Positions 1-8,354 of a stretch of 64,000 nt of DNA are shown one piece after another. Origin of the DNA: Deltaproteobacteria bacterium (GTDB lineage Bacteria; Desulfobacterota; Desulfomonilia; UBA1062). The stretch's first letter is position 1. Each line of letters opens with the position of its first letter. A program made the position numbers and the translations under genes. Below the pieces are notes generated by a model. The model saw only the letters and a program-made list of their open reading frames with translations. It did not search any database and had not been told where the DNA came from. Location of the stretch: positions 1-64,000 of the forward strand of contig JAHDRW010000007.1 of the NCBI GenBank assembly GCA_018433085.1, in the 5' to 3' direction.

Positions 1-531
1 GCTCCACGGGTTGACGTACATGGCGAGCGCGCCGAGATTTACCGTGCCGAGCACCTGGCCCGGGGCGCCGGGGGCTGCAAGAAAGACCGCGAAGTCCATC
101 TGGTCCACGGTGATCTGGAGGGAGCCGAGGCCGAACCGCACAAAGGTGAACCCGCCGTAGAGGCTGTAGGTCGGGTCGGAGGCGACGTCGATGGTGATCG
201 GCTTGAAGTCAGTTGCAGCGGAATACCCGCCGAAGGTGTCGTTTTCGCGGGCCTTGATCCTGAGCCCGATGACGTCGAACCCGGCCAATCCCACATAGCC
301 GCCGTCGTCGGTGGTGCCCCAGGAAGGATGGCCGCCTTCGAAAATGCCGTCGTAATCACCCCATGCCAGGGTGTCGATGGCGATGTCCATCATGATGTCG
401 GTATTGATGCTCACCCCGGCCTGGCCGATCACCTGGGAGAGTTCGTGATCGCGCACCGGCGTCATGGCCATCATGGAGAGGGAAAACGCAATGATCAGCA
501 GGATCAGTGATGCACTTTTCATTATCTTCAT
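1..531 (-). CDS. Secreted VTGQAG-type (DUF6160/FilA-like) surface protein, partial
   Basis: The frame is open from an ATG at 531 down to the first base of the window (177 codons), so the C-terminus lies outside. The N-terminus is a signal peptide (about 22 residues, ending near MMA). It is followed by the motif ELSQVIGQAGVSI, which resembles the 'LS-V-GQAG' signature I associate with the DUF6160 family of putative pilus-system or surface proteins. The body is rich in Gly, Asp and alternating hydrophobics, as in secreted beta-rich proteins. It aligns along its whole visible length with the next gene (646-1698): both have DIA-I-TLAWGD-DGI, WGTTD-GGYVG, GLRIKARE-DTF and FVRFGLGSL. The two are therefore tandem paralogues. 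An internal ATG at 522 is possible, but 531 gives the complete signal peptide. Function unknown. Confidence 0.75.
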   Translation of the reverse strand, partial: MKIMKSASLILLIIAFSLSMMAMTPVRDHELSQVIGQAGVSINTDIMMDIAIDTLAWGDYDGIFEGGHPSWGTTDDGGYVGLAGFDVIGLRIKARENDTFGGYSAATDFKPITIDVASDPTYSLYGGFTFVRFGLGSLQITVDQMDFAVFLAAPGAPGQVLGTVNLGALAMYVNPWS

Positions 532-587
532 AAAATTTTCTACCTCCAATTTCCACCAGTCACCGCATTGCAAGATGTTTCTTTGAA

Positions 588-621
588 GAGAAAGGAGGGT
601 TGTAGCCAACCCTCCTTTCTC
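588..621 (-). terminator. 15-bp perfect hairpin after the 646-1698 gene
   Basis: Bases 588-602 and 607-621 form a perfect 15-bp stem with a 4-nt loop (603-606). It lies 25 nt past the stop codon of the leftward gene 646-1698 and before the next leftward gene. No strong U-run follows, so it may be a terminator or an RNA-stabilising/attenuating structure that separates expression of the two paralogues. Confidence 0.6.
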
Positions 622-645
622 GATTACACGTGAGTCAGCAGTTGA

Positions 646-1698
646 TTAGTGGGCCCAGATGTCCACCCAGCTGCCGCCATAGATGTCGAGGCCGAAGCCG
701 CTGATGTAGATGTCGCCCAGCGTTCCGGCACCAACGCTGTCCAGGGATGCCACGCTGTCGAGCTTCACCTGAGCGGTGATCGGGCCAACGAGTACCTGGA
801 AGAGGTCAGCAGCGCCCGCGGTGGGATCCGAGTAGACGCTGGAGCCGAACTGGATGTGCACAACGCTCACAGGAGCTGCTTCCGGGTCGGTCCCGACTAT
901 GCCGTGGGAGTAGATGCCGGCAAGGGAGGTGGTGACGTCGATTGCCACCTGACCGCTGACGGTGATCGGGCCGCCGATCTGGAGGTCGGCAAGACCGACA
1001 TAACCGGCGCTCTGTGCGCCAGACGCCATCCAGGGCATTGCGCCGATGCCATCATTGGCGATGCCGTCGGTGTCACCCCAGGACACGTAGCCGATGTCGA
1101 ACTCATCGATCTCGACGTTCAGGGCTATGTTCACGCCGCAGGTGCTGTCGGCAAAGATGTCAACATAGCTTATGGGATCGATGTAGATGCTCATGGCGCC
1201 GATGCTCACAACACCGAGCATGTTGCCGGTAGTCTCGAGGGTTGCCGCGTCAGTCCCGAGCCTCACGTCGAAGTCGAGGGCGCCCATGGAGATCTCGAGG
1301 GAGCCGAGGCCGAACCGCACGAAGGTTGCTCCGTCGTACATGAGTGCGTCGGTGGCAACGTCGATGGTGATGGGCTTCAGCTGTGCAGGTGCCGCATAGC
1401 CGTCAAAGGTGTCGGTTTCGCGGGCCTTGATTCTCAGGCCGTCAATGTCGAACCCGGTGATTCCCACATAGCCGCCGCCGTCGGTGGTGCCCCAAAGAGG
1501 ATGGCTGTAGTTTGCGGTGATACCGTCGGCATCGCCCCATGCCAGGGTGCCGATGGCGATATCCATCATAAGGTCAGCATTGATGTTGACTCCGGCCTGG
1601 CCGGTAACATCGGAAAGGGTCTGGTCGGAAACCGGTGTCATTGCCATAACTGACAGCGGCAGCAACATGATAGCCAAAAACGTCAATACTCTCTTCAT
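646..1698 (-). CDS. Secreted VTGQAG-type (DUF6160/FilA-like) surface protein
   Basis: 350 residues, complete. A signal peptide (residues 1-19, MKRVLTF...SVMA) is followed by TLSDVTGQAGVNI, the family signature near the mature N-terminus. The rest is beta-rich, with several Gly-Tyr-Val-Gly strands and alternating hydrophobic residues. The first ~180 residues match the upstream partial paralogue closely. The second half contains a diverged echo of the same unit (YVSWGDTDGI, AGYVGLADLQIGG), suggesting an internal duplication. A GGAGG ribosome site sits about 9 nt before the ATG at 1698. I associate this family with secreted or pilus-linked proteins whose biochemical function is not established; outer-surface location is inferred from the signal peptide and composition. 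Confidence 0.75.
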   Translation of the reverse strand: MKRVLTFLAIMLLPLSVMAMTPVSDQTLSDVTGQAGVNINADLMMDIAIGTLAWGDADGITANYSHPLWGTTDGGGYVGITGFDIDGLRIKARETDTFDGYAAPAQLKPITIDVATDALMYDGATFVRFGLGSLEISMGALDFDVRLGTDAATLETTGNMLGVVSIGAMSIYIDPISYVDIFADSTCGVNIALNVEIDEFDIGYVSWGDTDGIANDGIGAMPWMASGAQSAGYVGLADLQIGGPITVSGQVAIDVTTSLAGIYSHGIVGTDPEAAPVSVVHIQFGSSVYSDPTAGAADLFQVLVGPITAQVKLDSVASLDSVGAGTLGDIYISGFGLDIYGGSWVDIWAH

Positions 1699-1961
1699 AA
1701 CTTAATGCCTCCAAAAATTTATTTTTTGTGGTGCCTGTTACTTGCTTTTTAGTTTTTTACCCAACTACTCATGCCTAACAGTGTAACGCTTTTCGATTTC
1801 TCCTGTTTCACGTTTGCCGGCGCATCACCCCCTTTTCACGGTACTTTGTATAACCAAAACCACAGGGGCTAAGGAGATGCTCCTGAAACTCCATCTCCCT
1901 ACTTCAATTCAAAACAACCGAATGCATACTCCCTGTCAGTTTCTTCACTCTCTGTTCACGC

Positions 1962-2543
1962 TCACGGGGTAATCGTTGCATTGTTCCAGTCAAACCACCA
2001 GCCGGAGTTTCGGTCCAAGGTGACGGAAAACTCCGAGTCGGTGCTGTATATCGTCCTCGCTCCAAGATTCAGCCGCCTGCCGTCTACGAGAACGCCGTCG
2101 ATCGGGTTCTCGATATGGCCGCTGAAGGAAATGAAGTTGGCGCTGATGGGTCCTGTCATGGATGGGGTGCCCACCCTGACGAAATTGAGCTGCCGGGTGG
2201 CGGGGTCCGTCATGTTGGAAAAACCCGCCTCGATGTACACGCCCTTGCACACGAGACTCTCGGAGGCAGAACCCAGGGATACGCCTTCCCAGTTTTCGTC
2301 CCAACCGTATCCGGTGCTGCCGTTGTCGTAGTAGCCCATTTTCAGGGAATCGATCTCGGTGTAGGTGGTGGTGGTGATGTTGAAGTATGCACGGGCGACT
2401 TCGTTTTCGAGGGTAAAGCTTGAATAGCCTTCGCCGGTTACCTCGGCCAGAACTTCGTCGCCGACCTCCCACATCCAGGCGTGGGCGGGGGAACAGAACA
2501 GACACAGGGCAAAAAGAATAGATACAAACATCCAACCTCGCAT
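1962..2543 (-). CDS. Small secreted protein related to the VTGQAG family
   Basis: 193 residues from the ATG at 2543. This start is preferred over one 60 nt upstream because GGAGAG lies about 6 nt before it and it begins a clean signal peptide (MRGWMFVSIL...SPAHA). The mature start carries VLAEVTGEGYSSF, a diverged version of the VTGQAG signature in the two neighbouring genes. The remainder is a Gly/Asn/Ser-rich beta-type protein with no motif I recognise. It probably belongs to the same surface-protein family. The gene ends 263 bp upstream of the 1698 start, so it may share transcription with those genes. Function unknown. Confidence 0.65.
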   Translation of the reverse strand: MRGWMFVSILFALCLFCSPAHAWMWEVGDEVLAEVTGEGYSSFTLENEVARAYFNITTTTYTEIDSLKMGYYDNGSTGYGWDENWEGVSLGSASESLVCKGVYIEAGFSNMTDPATRQLNFVRVGTPSMTGPISANFISFSGHIENPIDGVLVDGRRLNLGARTIYSTDSEFSVTLDRNSGWWFDWNNATITP

Positions 2544-2948
2544 TGATCTCTCCGAATTGAATAAGATATGCTCTGGATGCATGCCTCTTTCTCTGGTCTC
2601 CATGGGCTACCAATTCAGCAATAAGCATGCCATATAAAATTATCTATAATTCAATTAGTTATAATCTATACTCTCAAGCACGAAAGGAAAAAGAGAAACA
2701 TTTTTCCATGAATTAATGAAAAGATTTTCATCCATTTCAGGGTCGTATCTCCTGGCAGAAACACGGGAAATGCGCCGTTCTCCCGCAGGAAGGATCAAGC
2801 AAGGGAGAACGATTCCTTCCCCACCCTTCCGGCCGGTTCTTTCGGGCATGTTTCCAGTTGAGCACACGAACCAGGCACGACCTGGGGCGGCGAAAAAAAA
2901 GCATGGATGTGCGGCAGACAGCCGGGAAGGTCGACCCCTCCCGCGGCC
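2544..2948. other. Non-coding interval, AT-rich leader
   Basis: No convincing gene. The first ~150 bases are AT-rich and probably hold the leftward promoter for the 1962-2543 gene. Positions 2732-2830 look weakly like the ~110-nt dispersed repeat at 16185 and 25046, but too diverged to call. Confidence 0.5.
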
Positions 2949-3875
2949 CTACTGCTCTGGCACCACCGGCGCAGCAAGACCGGTGACCATGCGGTCCCCG
3001 TCGGATACGCCGATGGCGAGGGAAGACTCGGTCTGAACGCCATGGGTATCATAGCTGGACACATAGGTCGCCAGGCCTTCCAGGTCGAAGATGCCGTTGA
3101 GCGTGAGCGAGACGTCATACAGGTCGGTGCCGTGCACGTCATCGTCATAGTGTATCTCGATGATGGTCCCCTGGAAGGTGTTCTCCTCGGTGTCAGAGCC
3201 GGTTATGACCGCGCTCTCGCCATCGTCGTTGGGCGTTATGGTGAAGGCAAGGGTGTTATCCCTCCAGAAGGCATCGCTGATCTCCCACTGGCCCTCGAGC
3301 TTTCCGATGTCCGCGGATATCCCTGTGGTGGTGTAGTTGAAGAACTGGAATTGCCAGAAATCCCGCTCGTCTTCCGGAACGCCGGTATACCAGTGAACGC
3401 CGTTCAGGAAATAGATGGAAAGGAATGCTTCACCGTAGATGGATATGGACTCGACATCTGCCGTGTACGGGTCCGGACCCTGGGTATTCCAGGTATAGTG
3501 GTCCAGGACACCCCCGAATATTGTTGTGTTGGGAAGCGTATAGTTGACGCTCAGAGAGCCCTCGGGACAGACGAAAAGCGATGTGTCGCCTATAAACCGG
3601 GCCTCTCTCTCCTGCGTGATCACACCGATGGAGAAGATGTCGTTATCGTCGAATTCAAGAAAATCATCGTACACCGCATCGGAATCGATCACGTCGTCTG
3701 CCCCGGAAACGAAATACCCCGCCCATGAGCCCACCAGGTCCATATCGCCCGTGGGGGGCAGGACCTCCCCGGGGTCGGTGTTGCTGGAACCGCTCTCGCA
3801 TGAGACACATGCACACGCCAGGAAAAAAATCGCCGCCACAAGAGCTGCGAGAGAGAATATCCGGGGCCCCTTCAT
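2949..3875 (-). CDS. Putative lipoprotein of unknown function
   Basis: 308 residues from the ATG at 3875, which has TAGGAGG about 8 nt upstream; a GTG at 3884 overlaps that ribosome site and is less likely. The N-terminus is a hydrophobic signal segment ending FFLACACVSC. Its cysteines suggest lipoprotein processing, although the lipobox is not canonical. The mature part starts Ser/Gly-rich, then is acidic, with aromatic residues and repeated short beta-strand patterns (SWAGYF, GQWEISD-FW, FTITPNDDGES). The paired 'GSW-G' and 'GQWEI' segments suggest a small antiparallel barrel of the lipocalin type, but this is only an impression. It lies in a run of leftward secreted-protein genes. Confidence 0.6.
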   Translation of the reverse strand: MKGPRIFSLAALVAAIFFLACACVSCESGSSNTDPGEVLPPTGDMDLVGSWAGYFVSGADDVIDSDAVYDDFLEFDDNDIFSIGVITQEREARFIGDTSLFVCPEGSLSVNYTLPNTTIFGGVLDHYTWNTQGPDPYTADVESISIYGEAFLSIYFLNGVHWYTGVPEDERDFWQFQFFNYTTTGISADIGKLEGQWEISDAFWRDNTLAFTITPNDDGESAVITGSDTEENTFQGTIIEIHYDDDVHGTDLYDVSLTLNGIFDLEGLATYVSSYDTHGVQTESSLAIGVSDGDRMVTGLAAPVVPEQ

Positions 3876-4267
3876 ATGTTCCACCTCCTACATAGGTTCT
3901 CGCTGTCCGGCTCGGCAAAGATGACTGCAGATGAGACCTGCATGGTATCCATTACATAACAGATAAACGTAACAATCACAGGAGCGGACCTCATTATAAC
4001 TGTTTTTATTTAATCATCTTTGCCCTGTCATTGCAACAGGTATGATGACGTGACAGCAGCCCATGAACAAGCAAGGTTTTTCCCTATTTGGAGAAATTAT
4101 TTTCTACCGCCGGATGATCTCGGAAGCTCTATGGATAAAATATTATGTTTTATCCGCCTCCTGCGAAACCGATGGCAGGGAATAATTCTTGCAGGCCTCA
4201 CGAATTGAACACATGCAATGTCCCTGCGGCATCCGGGGAGTGAAGTTGTTTTTTCCAGGCAGCACAC
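3876..4267. other. Divergent promoter interval
   Basis: This interval separates the leftward 2949-3875 gene from the rightward 4268-5281 gene and is AT-rich. The only structure I see is an 8-bp inverted repeat (GGATAAAA at 4134-4141 with TTTTATCC at 4149-4156). No promoter pair stands out clearly. Confidence 0.45.
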
Positions 4268-5281
4268 ATGAAAGAAAGGGATCCAAGGTATCGCGGAATG
4301 GATCGTATAGCACTCGTTATCATTTTCGTTCTGACGTTTCCGCTCGTTGTCTGGAGCACCGGAGGCTTCCCGGTCGAGGCGGACGGTGCGGCTTCTCCCG
4401 CCGTGACCGCAGCCCTCACTCAGGACGAAGAGATCCTGGTGTCGGCGCCGAGGAAACAGCAGTTTATCAGCGACCAGACCTTCTCCTATTCGATAAAATC
4501 CGGCGGCGCATTCGCGGTGTACGACAGCGACTTCCGTGATTTCCTCGACTACGGACTGTCCGTCTCGCTGGGTGCGAAGAAAAAGCTCAAGGAAAAGATC
4601 TCGTTCCTCGCCTCGCTCGAGGTTGTCATGCTCAGCGGTGATTGGGACACGGGCAGCAACCGGGAGTCGATCATCATGGAGGCGGAAGAGACCTTCCCCG
4701 GTTTCAACCAGGATGGCATCACGGCAGAAGACATTCCCGCTGAAAACCTGGGCAGCAGCTACCACGGCGAAGGAGAGGCCGTCATCACCAGCGCAGAGCT
4801 GCTCCGGAGGATCGACCTCGACACCACCCTCTATATCGTGCCCCTTTCATTCAACATCGTCTACGAGCACTACGGTGGAGACAGGAAAAGGATCAATCCC
4901 TATATCGGAGGGGGCCTGGGGTTCTGCATGGCGACGCGCGAGGTGGAAAGCGATGCGATCAGAGAACAGTCTTTCCAGGGCTCTGAGTACCGCATCATGC
5001 TCGATGATTCCGAAACCGTGTTCGGACAGCTCCTGCAGGTCTTTGCAGGTTTCGAGATCCCGTTCAAGCACAACATCAGGCTCGTGGCAGAGGCCGGCGC
5101 TGCCATGTACGATCTGGACAACTTCGACCCCGTGCTGGAGGTTTCATACCGCACCGACAACCCCGATTATTACACGGGTAACGACATGTCCTCGTGGAAT
5201 TATGAAGATCCCGTCAAGATAGGGGTGTTCGAGCAGGAGATCATCTCGACCTTTTCTATCGGCGTGGTGATCCCGTTCTGA
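4268..5281 (+). CDS. Outer-membrane beta-barrel protein (porin-like)
   Basis: 337 residues. The N-terminus has a hydrophobic export segment (residues 11-30). A start at the internal ATG 4298 would give a more standard signal peptide; neither start has a strong ribosome site. The mature protein shows amphipathic beta-strands (YGLSVSLGAKKKL, ISFLASLEVVML, INPYIGGGLGFCMATREV, HNIRLVAEAGAAMYDL) and ends in STFSIGVVIPF. The terminal Phe and alternating hydrophobics are typical of BamA-assembled barrels. The 'PYIGGGLGF' strand resembles the small OmpW/opacity-type barrels. Substrate unknown. It is transcribed towards the PAS-LuxR regulator, which has its own promoter. Confidence 0.65.
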   Translation: MKERDPRYRGMDRIALVIIFVLTFPLVVWSTGGFPVEADGAASPAVTAALTQDEEILVSAPRKQQFISDQTFSYSIKSGGAFAVYDSDFRDFLDYGLSVSLGAKKKLKEKISFLASLEVVMLSGDWDTGSNRESIIMEAEETFPGFNQDGITAEDIPAENLGSSYHGEGEAVITSAELLRRIDLDTTLYIVPLSFNIVYEHYGGDRKRINPYIGGGLGFCMATREVESDAIREQSFQGSEYRIMLDDSETVFGQLLQVFAGFEIPFKHNIRLVAEAGAAMYDLDNFDPVLEVSYRTDNPDYYTGNDMSSWNYEDPVKIGVFEQEIISTFSIGVVIPF

Positions 5282-5329
5282 TTTTTTTCAGAAGACCTTT
5301 TTCCGCACCATCAACTGCGATCAGTTTGT

Positions 5330-5359
5330 TTGATACGTGGACTGGAGATATGATATTAT
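5330..5359 (+). promoter_or_regulatory. Sigma-70-type promoter for the PAS-LuxR gene
   Basis: TTGATA (5330-5335) and TATTAT (5354-5359) are separated by 18 bp, about 45 nt upstream of the ATG at 5408. A GGGAGGAG ribosome site precedes that start. Confidence 0.55.
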
Positions 5360-5407
5360 AGTTATTCTCACTACATCGATGATTACTGTTATCGGGAGGA
5401 GATTATC

Positions 5408-8221
5408 ATGCCGCCGAGCCGCATGAGCGAGGAAGTCAGGCCTCTTCAGGAGAAGATCGACGAGCTTAAGCATATCCAGGAAGAGCTTCGGATCAAGGAA
5501 TTCGCCATCGCCTCGTCCATCAACGGCATCGCGATCGGCGACCTGCACGGCATCATCACCTATGTGAATCAGGCAGCCGTTATGATGTGGGGTGGGACCG
5601 ACCCGTCTGAGATCATCGGCAGGCCGGTGACCGTGTTTGCCGAGTCCGAGCAGGAGGCCCTGGACATCATGGAGACCGTTCTGTGCAAAGGCGAGTGGGC
5701 GGGGGAAATCAACGGCCGGCGGAAAGACGGCTCGCCCATCACGGTCCTGCTCTCGGCAAGCCTGGTCCGCAATGAGCTAAATGAGCCTGTATGCATGATG
5801 TGCTCCTTTGTCGACATCACCGACCGCAAGAACATGGAACGGGAGATGCGGGTAAAGGACAGCGCCGTGGCCTCGTCCATCAACGGGATTGTCATTGTCG
5901 ATCTCGAGGGGGTCGTCACCTATGTCAACGATGCGGCATTGAAGATGTGGGGCACCGAGGACCCCGGCGAGGCAGTCGGGAAGTCCGTGGTGATGTTCGC
6001 CCAGTCACAGAAAGAAGTGCTTGAAATCATTTCATCGGTCCGCAGCAGGGGGAGATGGGAAGGCGAGATCGACGCAAAGGGAAAAGGCGGAGGCCCTTTC
6101 ACCGTGCTCATCTCTGCCGGCCTCGTGCGAAACGAGAACGGCGAGCCCATCTGCATCATGTGCTCGTTCGTGGACATCACCAACCGTAAGCGCATGGAGG
6201 AAGACCTGCGCATCAGAGACAACGCCATTGCATCATCGATCAACGGCATCGGCATATCCGATCTCGACGGGAACATCATCTATGTCAACGATGCGGCATT
6301 GAAGATGTGGGGCGATGCCGATGCCTCCGAGGTCATCGGAACCTCGGCGCTCAACCTCGCGCAGTCCGAGGAAGAAGCCGTCGAGATCTACCGGGCCGTG
6401 CTGGAAAAGGGCGGATGGACTGGCGAGGTGTCGGGCTTCCGCAAGGACGGATCGCCCGTCACGGTCCTGCTCTCGGCAAGCCTGGTCTACAACGACAAAG
6501 GCGAGCCCATCTGCATGATGGACTCATTCGTGGACATCACCGAGCGCAAGCGCATGGAGGAAGAGCTCCAGATAAAGGAGAATGCCATCGCCTCGTCCAT
6601 ATACGGCATCGGGATCTCCGACCTGGAAGGCCGGATCACCTATGTAAACGACGCGGCATTGAAGATGTGGGGCGACAGCGATATCTCCGACGTGCTGGGA
6701 AAATCCGCGCTGGAGATGGCACAATCGGAGGAAGAGGCCCTGGAGATATTCCAGGCCATCATGGAAAAAGGGAGCTGGTCGGGCGAGGTGTCGGGCTTCC
6801 GCAAGGACGGATCGCCCGTCACGGTCCTGCTCTCGGCAAACCTGGTCTACAACAAGAAGGGCGAGCCCATCTGCATGATGGACTCATTCGTGGACATCAC
6901 CGAACGCAAGCGCATGGAAGAGGAGCTTCGTGTCAGGGAAAACGCCATTGCCTCGTCGATCGACGGCATCGGCTTCTGCGACCTGGAGGGAAAGATCACC
7001 TATGTGAACGATGCGGCGTTGAAAATGTGGGGGGCTGAATCTCCCTCGGAAGTGCTGGGCAAATCCGTCTTGGAACTGGCTCAGTCGGAGGAAGAGGCCC
7101 TGGAGATATTCCAGGCCATCATGGAAAAAGGGAGTTGGTCGGGCGAGGGGTCGGGTTTCCGGAGAGACGGCTCGCCCATCACGGTCCATCTCTCGGCAAG
7201 CATGGTCTACAACGACAAGGGCGAGCCCATCTGCGTGATGGATTCCTTCGTGGATATCACCGACCGCAAGCGCATGGAAGAGGAGATGCGGATCAGGGAT
7301 TTCGCCATTGCCTCCTCCATCAACGGCATCGCCATCGGCGACCTTCAGGGCAATATCACCTACGTGAACGATGCCTTTGTACGCCTGTGGGGCGGCAAGT
7401 ACCCATCCGAGGTCCTGGGAAAATCGGCGCTCACCTTTGCCCAGTCTCATACCGATGCGGCAGCCATCCTGGAAACCGTGCTCACCAGGGGCACCTGGTT
7501 CGGGGAAATCATCGCGATCAAGAAAAACCACACCCCCATCGTGGTGCAGCTCTCCGCAAACATGGTCAAAGACGAGCAGGACCGGCCCATCTGCCTGCTG
7601 TGCTCGTTCGTCGATATCACCGAGCGCAAGCTCACCGAGCAGAAGCTGCAGAAGGCCTACGAGAGCCTGGAGCAGCGCGTCGAGGAACGGACGGAGGAGC
7701 TCGTGCGGGCGAACATCAGGCTCAAACGCGAGATCGAGGAGCGCAAGCTGGCCGAGCAGACCCTGATGAAGAAGGAAGAGGAGCTGCAGCTCAAGTCGCT
7801 GAACCTCGAAGAGGCGAACACCGCCTTAAAGGTACTGCTCAAGCGGGGCGAGCAGGACAAAAAGGAGCTGGAGGAGAAGGTCCTGTCCAACATCAGGGAG
7901 TTGGCCCTGCCCTATCTTGAGAAGCTCAAGTCGGGTAGTCTCGACGACAAGCAGGCAGCCTATGTGCATCTCCTGGAGTCGAGCCTGAACGACATCATCT
8001 CACCCTTCCTCCAGAGGCTCTCCTCCCAGTATCTGAACCTCACCCCCACCGAGATCCAGGTGGCGAACCTGGTGCGCGAGGGCAAATCCACCAAGGAGAT
8101 ATCCGAGCTGCTCACCATCTCCAAGCGCGCCGTGGAGTTCCACCGGAACAATATCCGGGACAAGCTCGGCCTGAAGAAAGAAAAGACGAACCTGAGGTCG
8201 TATCTGCTCTCGCTGAGCTAG
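5408..8221 (+). CDS. Six-PAS sensory regulator with LuxR-type HTH
   Basis: 937 residues with no membrane segment, so a cytoplasmic sensor. A short coiled coil (about residues 1-30) is followed by six PAS domains of exactly 120 residues each (starts near 32, 152, 272, 392, 512 and 632). Each begins A-ASSI-GI and ends SFVDIT-RK. A long coiled coil follows (about 745-850), then a LuxR/GerE helix-turn-helix (about 870-930; LTPTEIQVANLVREGKSTKE and RAVEFHRNNI). PAS domains sense ligands, redox state or partner proteins; the HTH should bind DNA. There is no kinase or receiver domain, so this is probably a one-component regulator. Domains 3, 4 and 5 are nearly identical at the DNA level in patches. 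The start is supported by GGGAGGAG 6 nt upstream. Target genes are unknown; the convergent RND operon and the upstream barrel are candidates only by position. Confidence 0.9.
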   Translation: MPPSRMSEEVRPLQEKIDELKHIQEELRIKEFAIASSINGIAIGDLHGIITYVNQAAVMMWGGTDPSEIIGRPVTVFAESEQEALDIMETVLCKGEWAGEINGRRKDGSPITVLLSASLVRNELNEPVCMMCSFVDITDRKNMEREMRVKDSAVASSINGIVIVDLEGVVTYVNDAALKMWGTEDPGEAVGKSVVMFAQSQKEVLEIISSVRSRGRWEGEIDAKGKGGGPFTVLISAGLVRNENGEPICIMCSFVDITNRKRMEEDLRIRDNAIASSINGIGISDLDGNIIYVNDAALKMWGDADASEVIGTSALNLAQSEEEAVEIYRAVLEKGGWTGEVSGFRKDGSPVTVLLSASLVYNDKGEPICMMDSFVDITERKRMEEELQIKENAIASSIYGIGISDLEGRITYVNDAALKMWGDSDISDVLGKSALEMAQSEEEALEIFQAIMEKGSWSGEVSGFRKDGSPVTVLLSANLVYNKKGEPICMMDSFVDITERKRMEEELRVRENAIASSIDGIGFCDLEGKITYVNDAALKMWGAESPSEVLGKSVLELAQSEEEALEIFQAIMEKGSWSGEGSGFRRDGSPITVHLSASMVYNDKGEPICVMDSFVDITDRKRMEEEMRIRDFAIASSINGIAIGDLQGNITYVNDAFVRLWGGKYPSEVLGKSALTFAQSHTDAAAILETVLTRGTWFGEIIAIKKNHTPIVVQLSANMVKDEQDRPICLLCSFVDITERKLTEQKLQKAYESLEQRVEERTEELVRANIRLKREIEERKLAEQTLMKKEEELQLKSLNLEEANTALKVLLKRGEQDKKELEEKVLSNIRELALPYLEKLKSGSLDDKQAAYVHLLESSLNDIISPFLQRLSSQYLNLTPTEIQVANLVREGKSTKEISELLTISKRAVEFHRNNIRDKLGLKKEKTNLRSYLLSLS

Positions 8222-8224
8222 AAT

Positions 8225-8335
8225 CAGTCACGGGGTCACAGTCACGGGGTCAGGTCTCAACATATGACACTGAGTGTCATATGTTGAGACCTGACCCCTA
8301 TCCTGGTGTGTTGAGACCTGACCCCTATCCTGGTG
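8225..8335. repeat. REP-like palindromic repeat cluster
   Basis: Three nested structures occupy 111 bp between two convergent genes. A 14-nt direct repeat (CAGTCACGGGGTCA) occurs at 8225-8238 and 8239-8252. A perfect 26-bp inverted repeat spans 8246-8271 and 8273-8298 around one central base. A 27-nt direct repeat occurs at 8282-8308 and 8309-8335. The shared core GGGGTCAGGTCTCAAC resembles repeats I have seen near REP-associated tyrosine transposases in many genomes (recollection, not checked). No transposase gene lies here, so this would be a non-autonomous element. The long hairpin could also terminate both converging transcripts. Confidence 0.8.
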
Positions 8336-8354
8336 ACCCCGATCCTGTGCTGAG

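Noticed and set aside
649-1653. Long open frame on the opposite strand of the VTGQAG surface-protein gene
   Set aside because: The leftward frame has a signal peptide, ribosome site and a paralogue; the opposite frame has none and is a by-product of GC-rich codon use.
2732-2830. Fourth copy of the dispersed repeat
   Set aside because: Only short stretches (TTTCAGGG, GGAAATGCGCC) resemble the others; too diverged to claim.
8225-8335. CRISPR array
   Set aside because: Repeats are contiguous without unique spacers and form palindromes; no cas genes are present.
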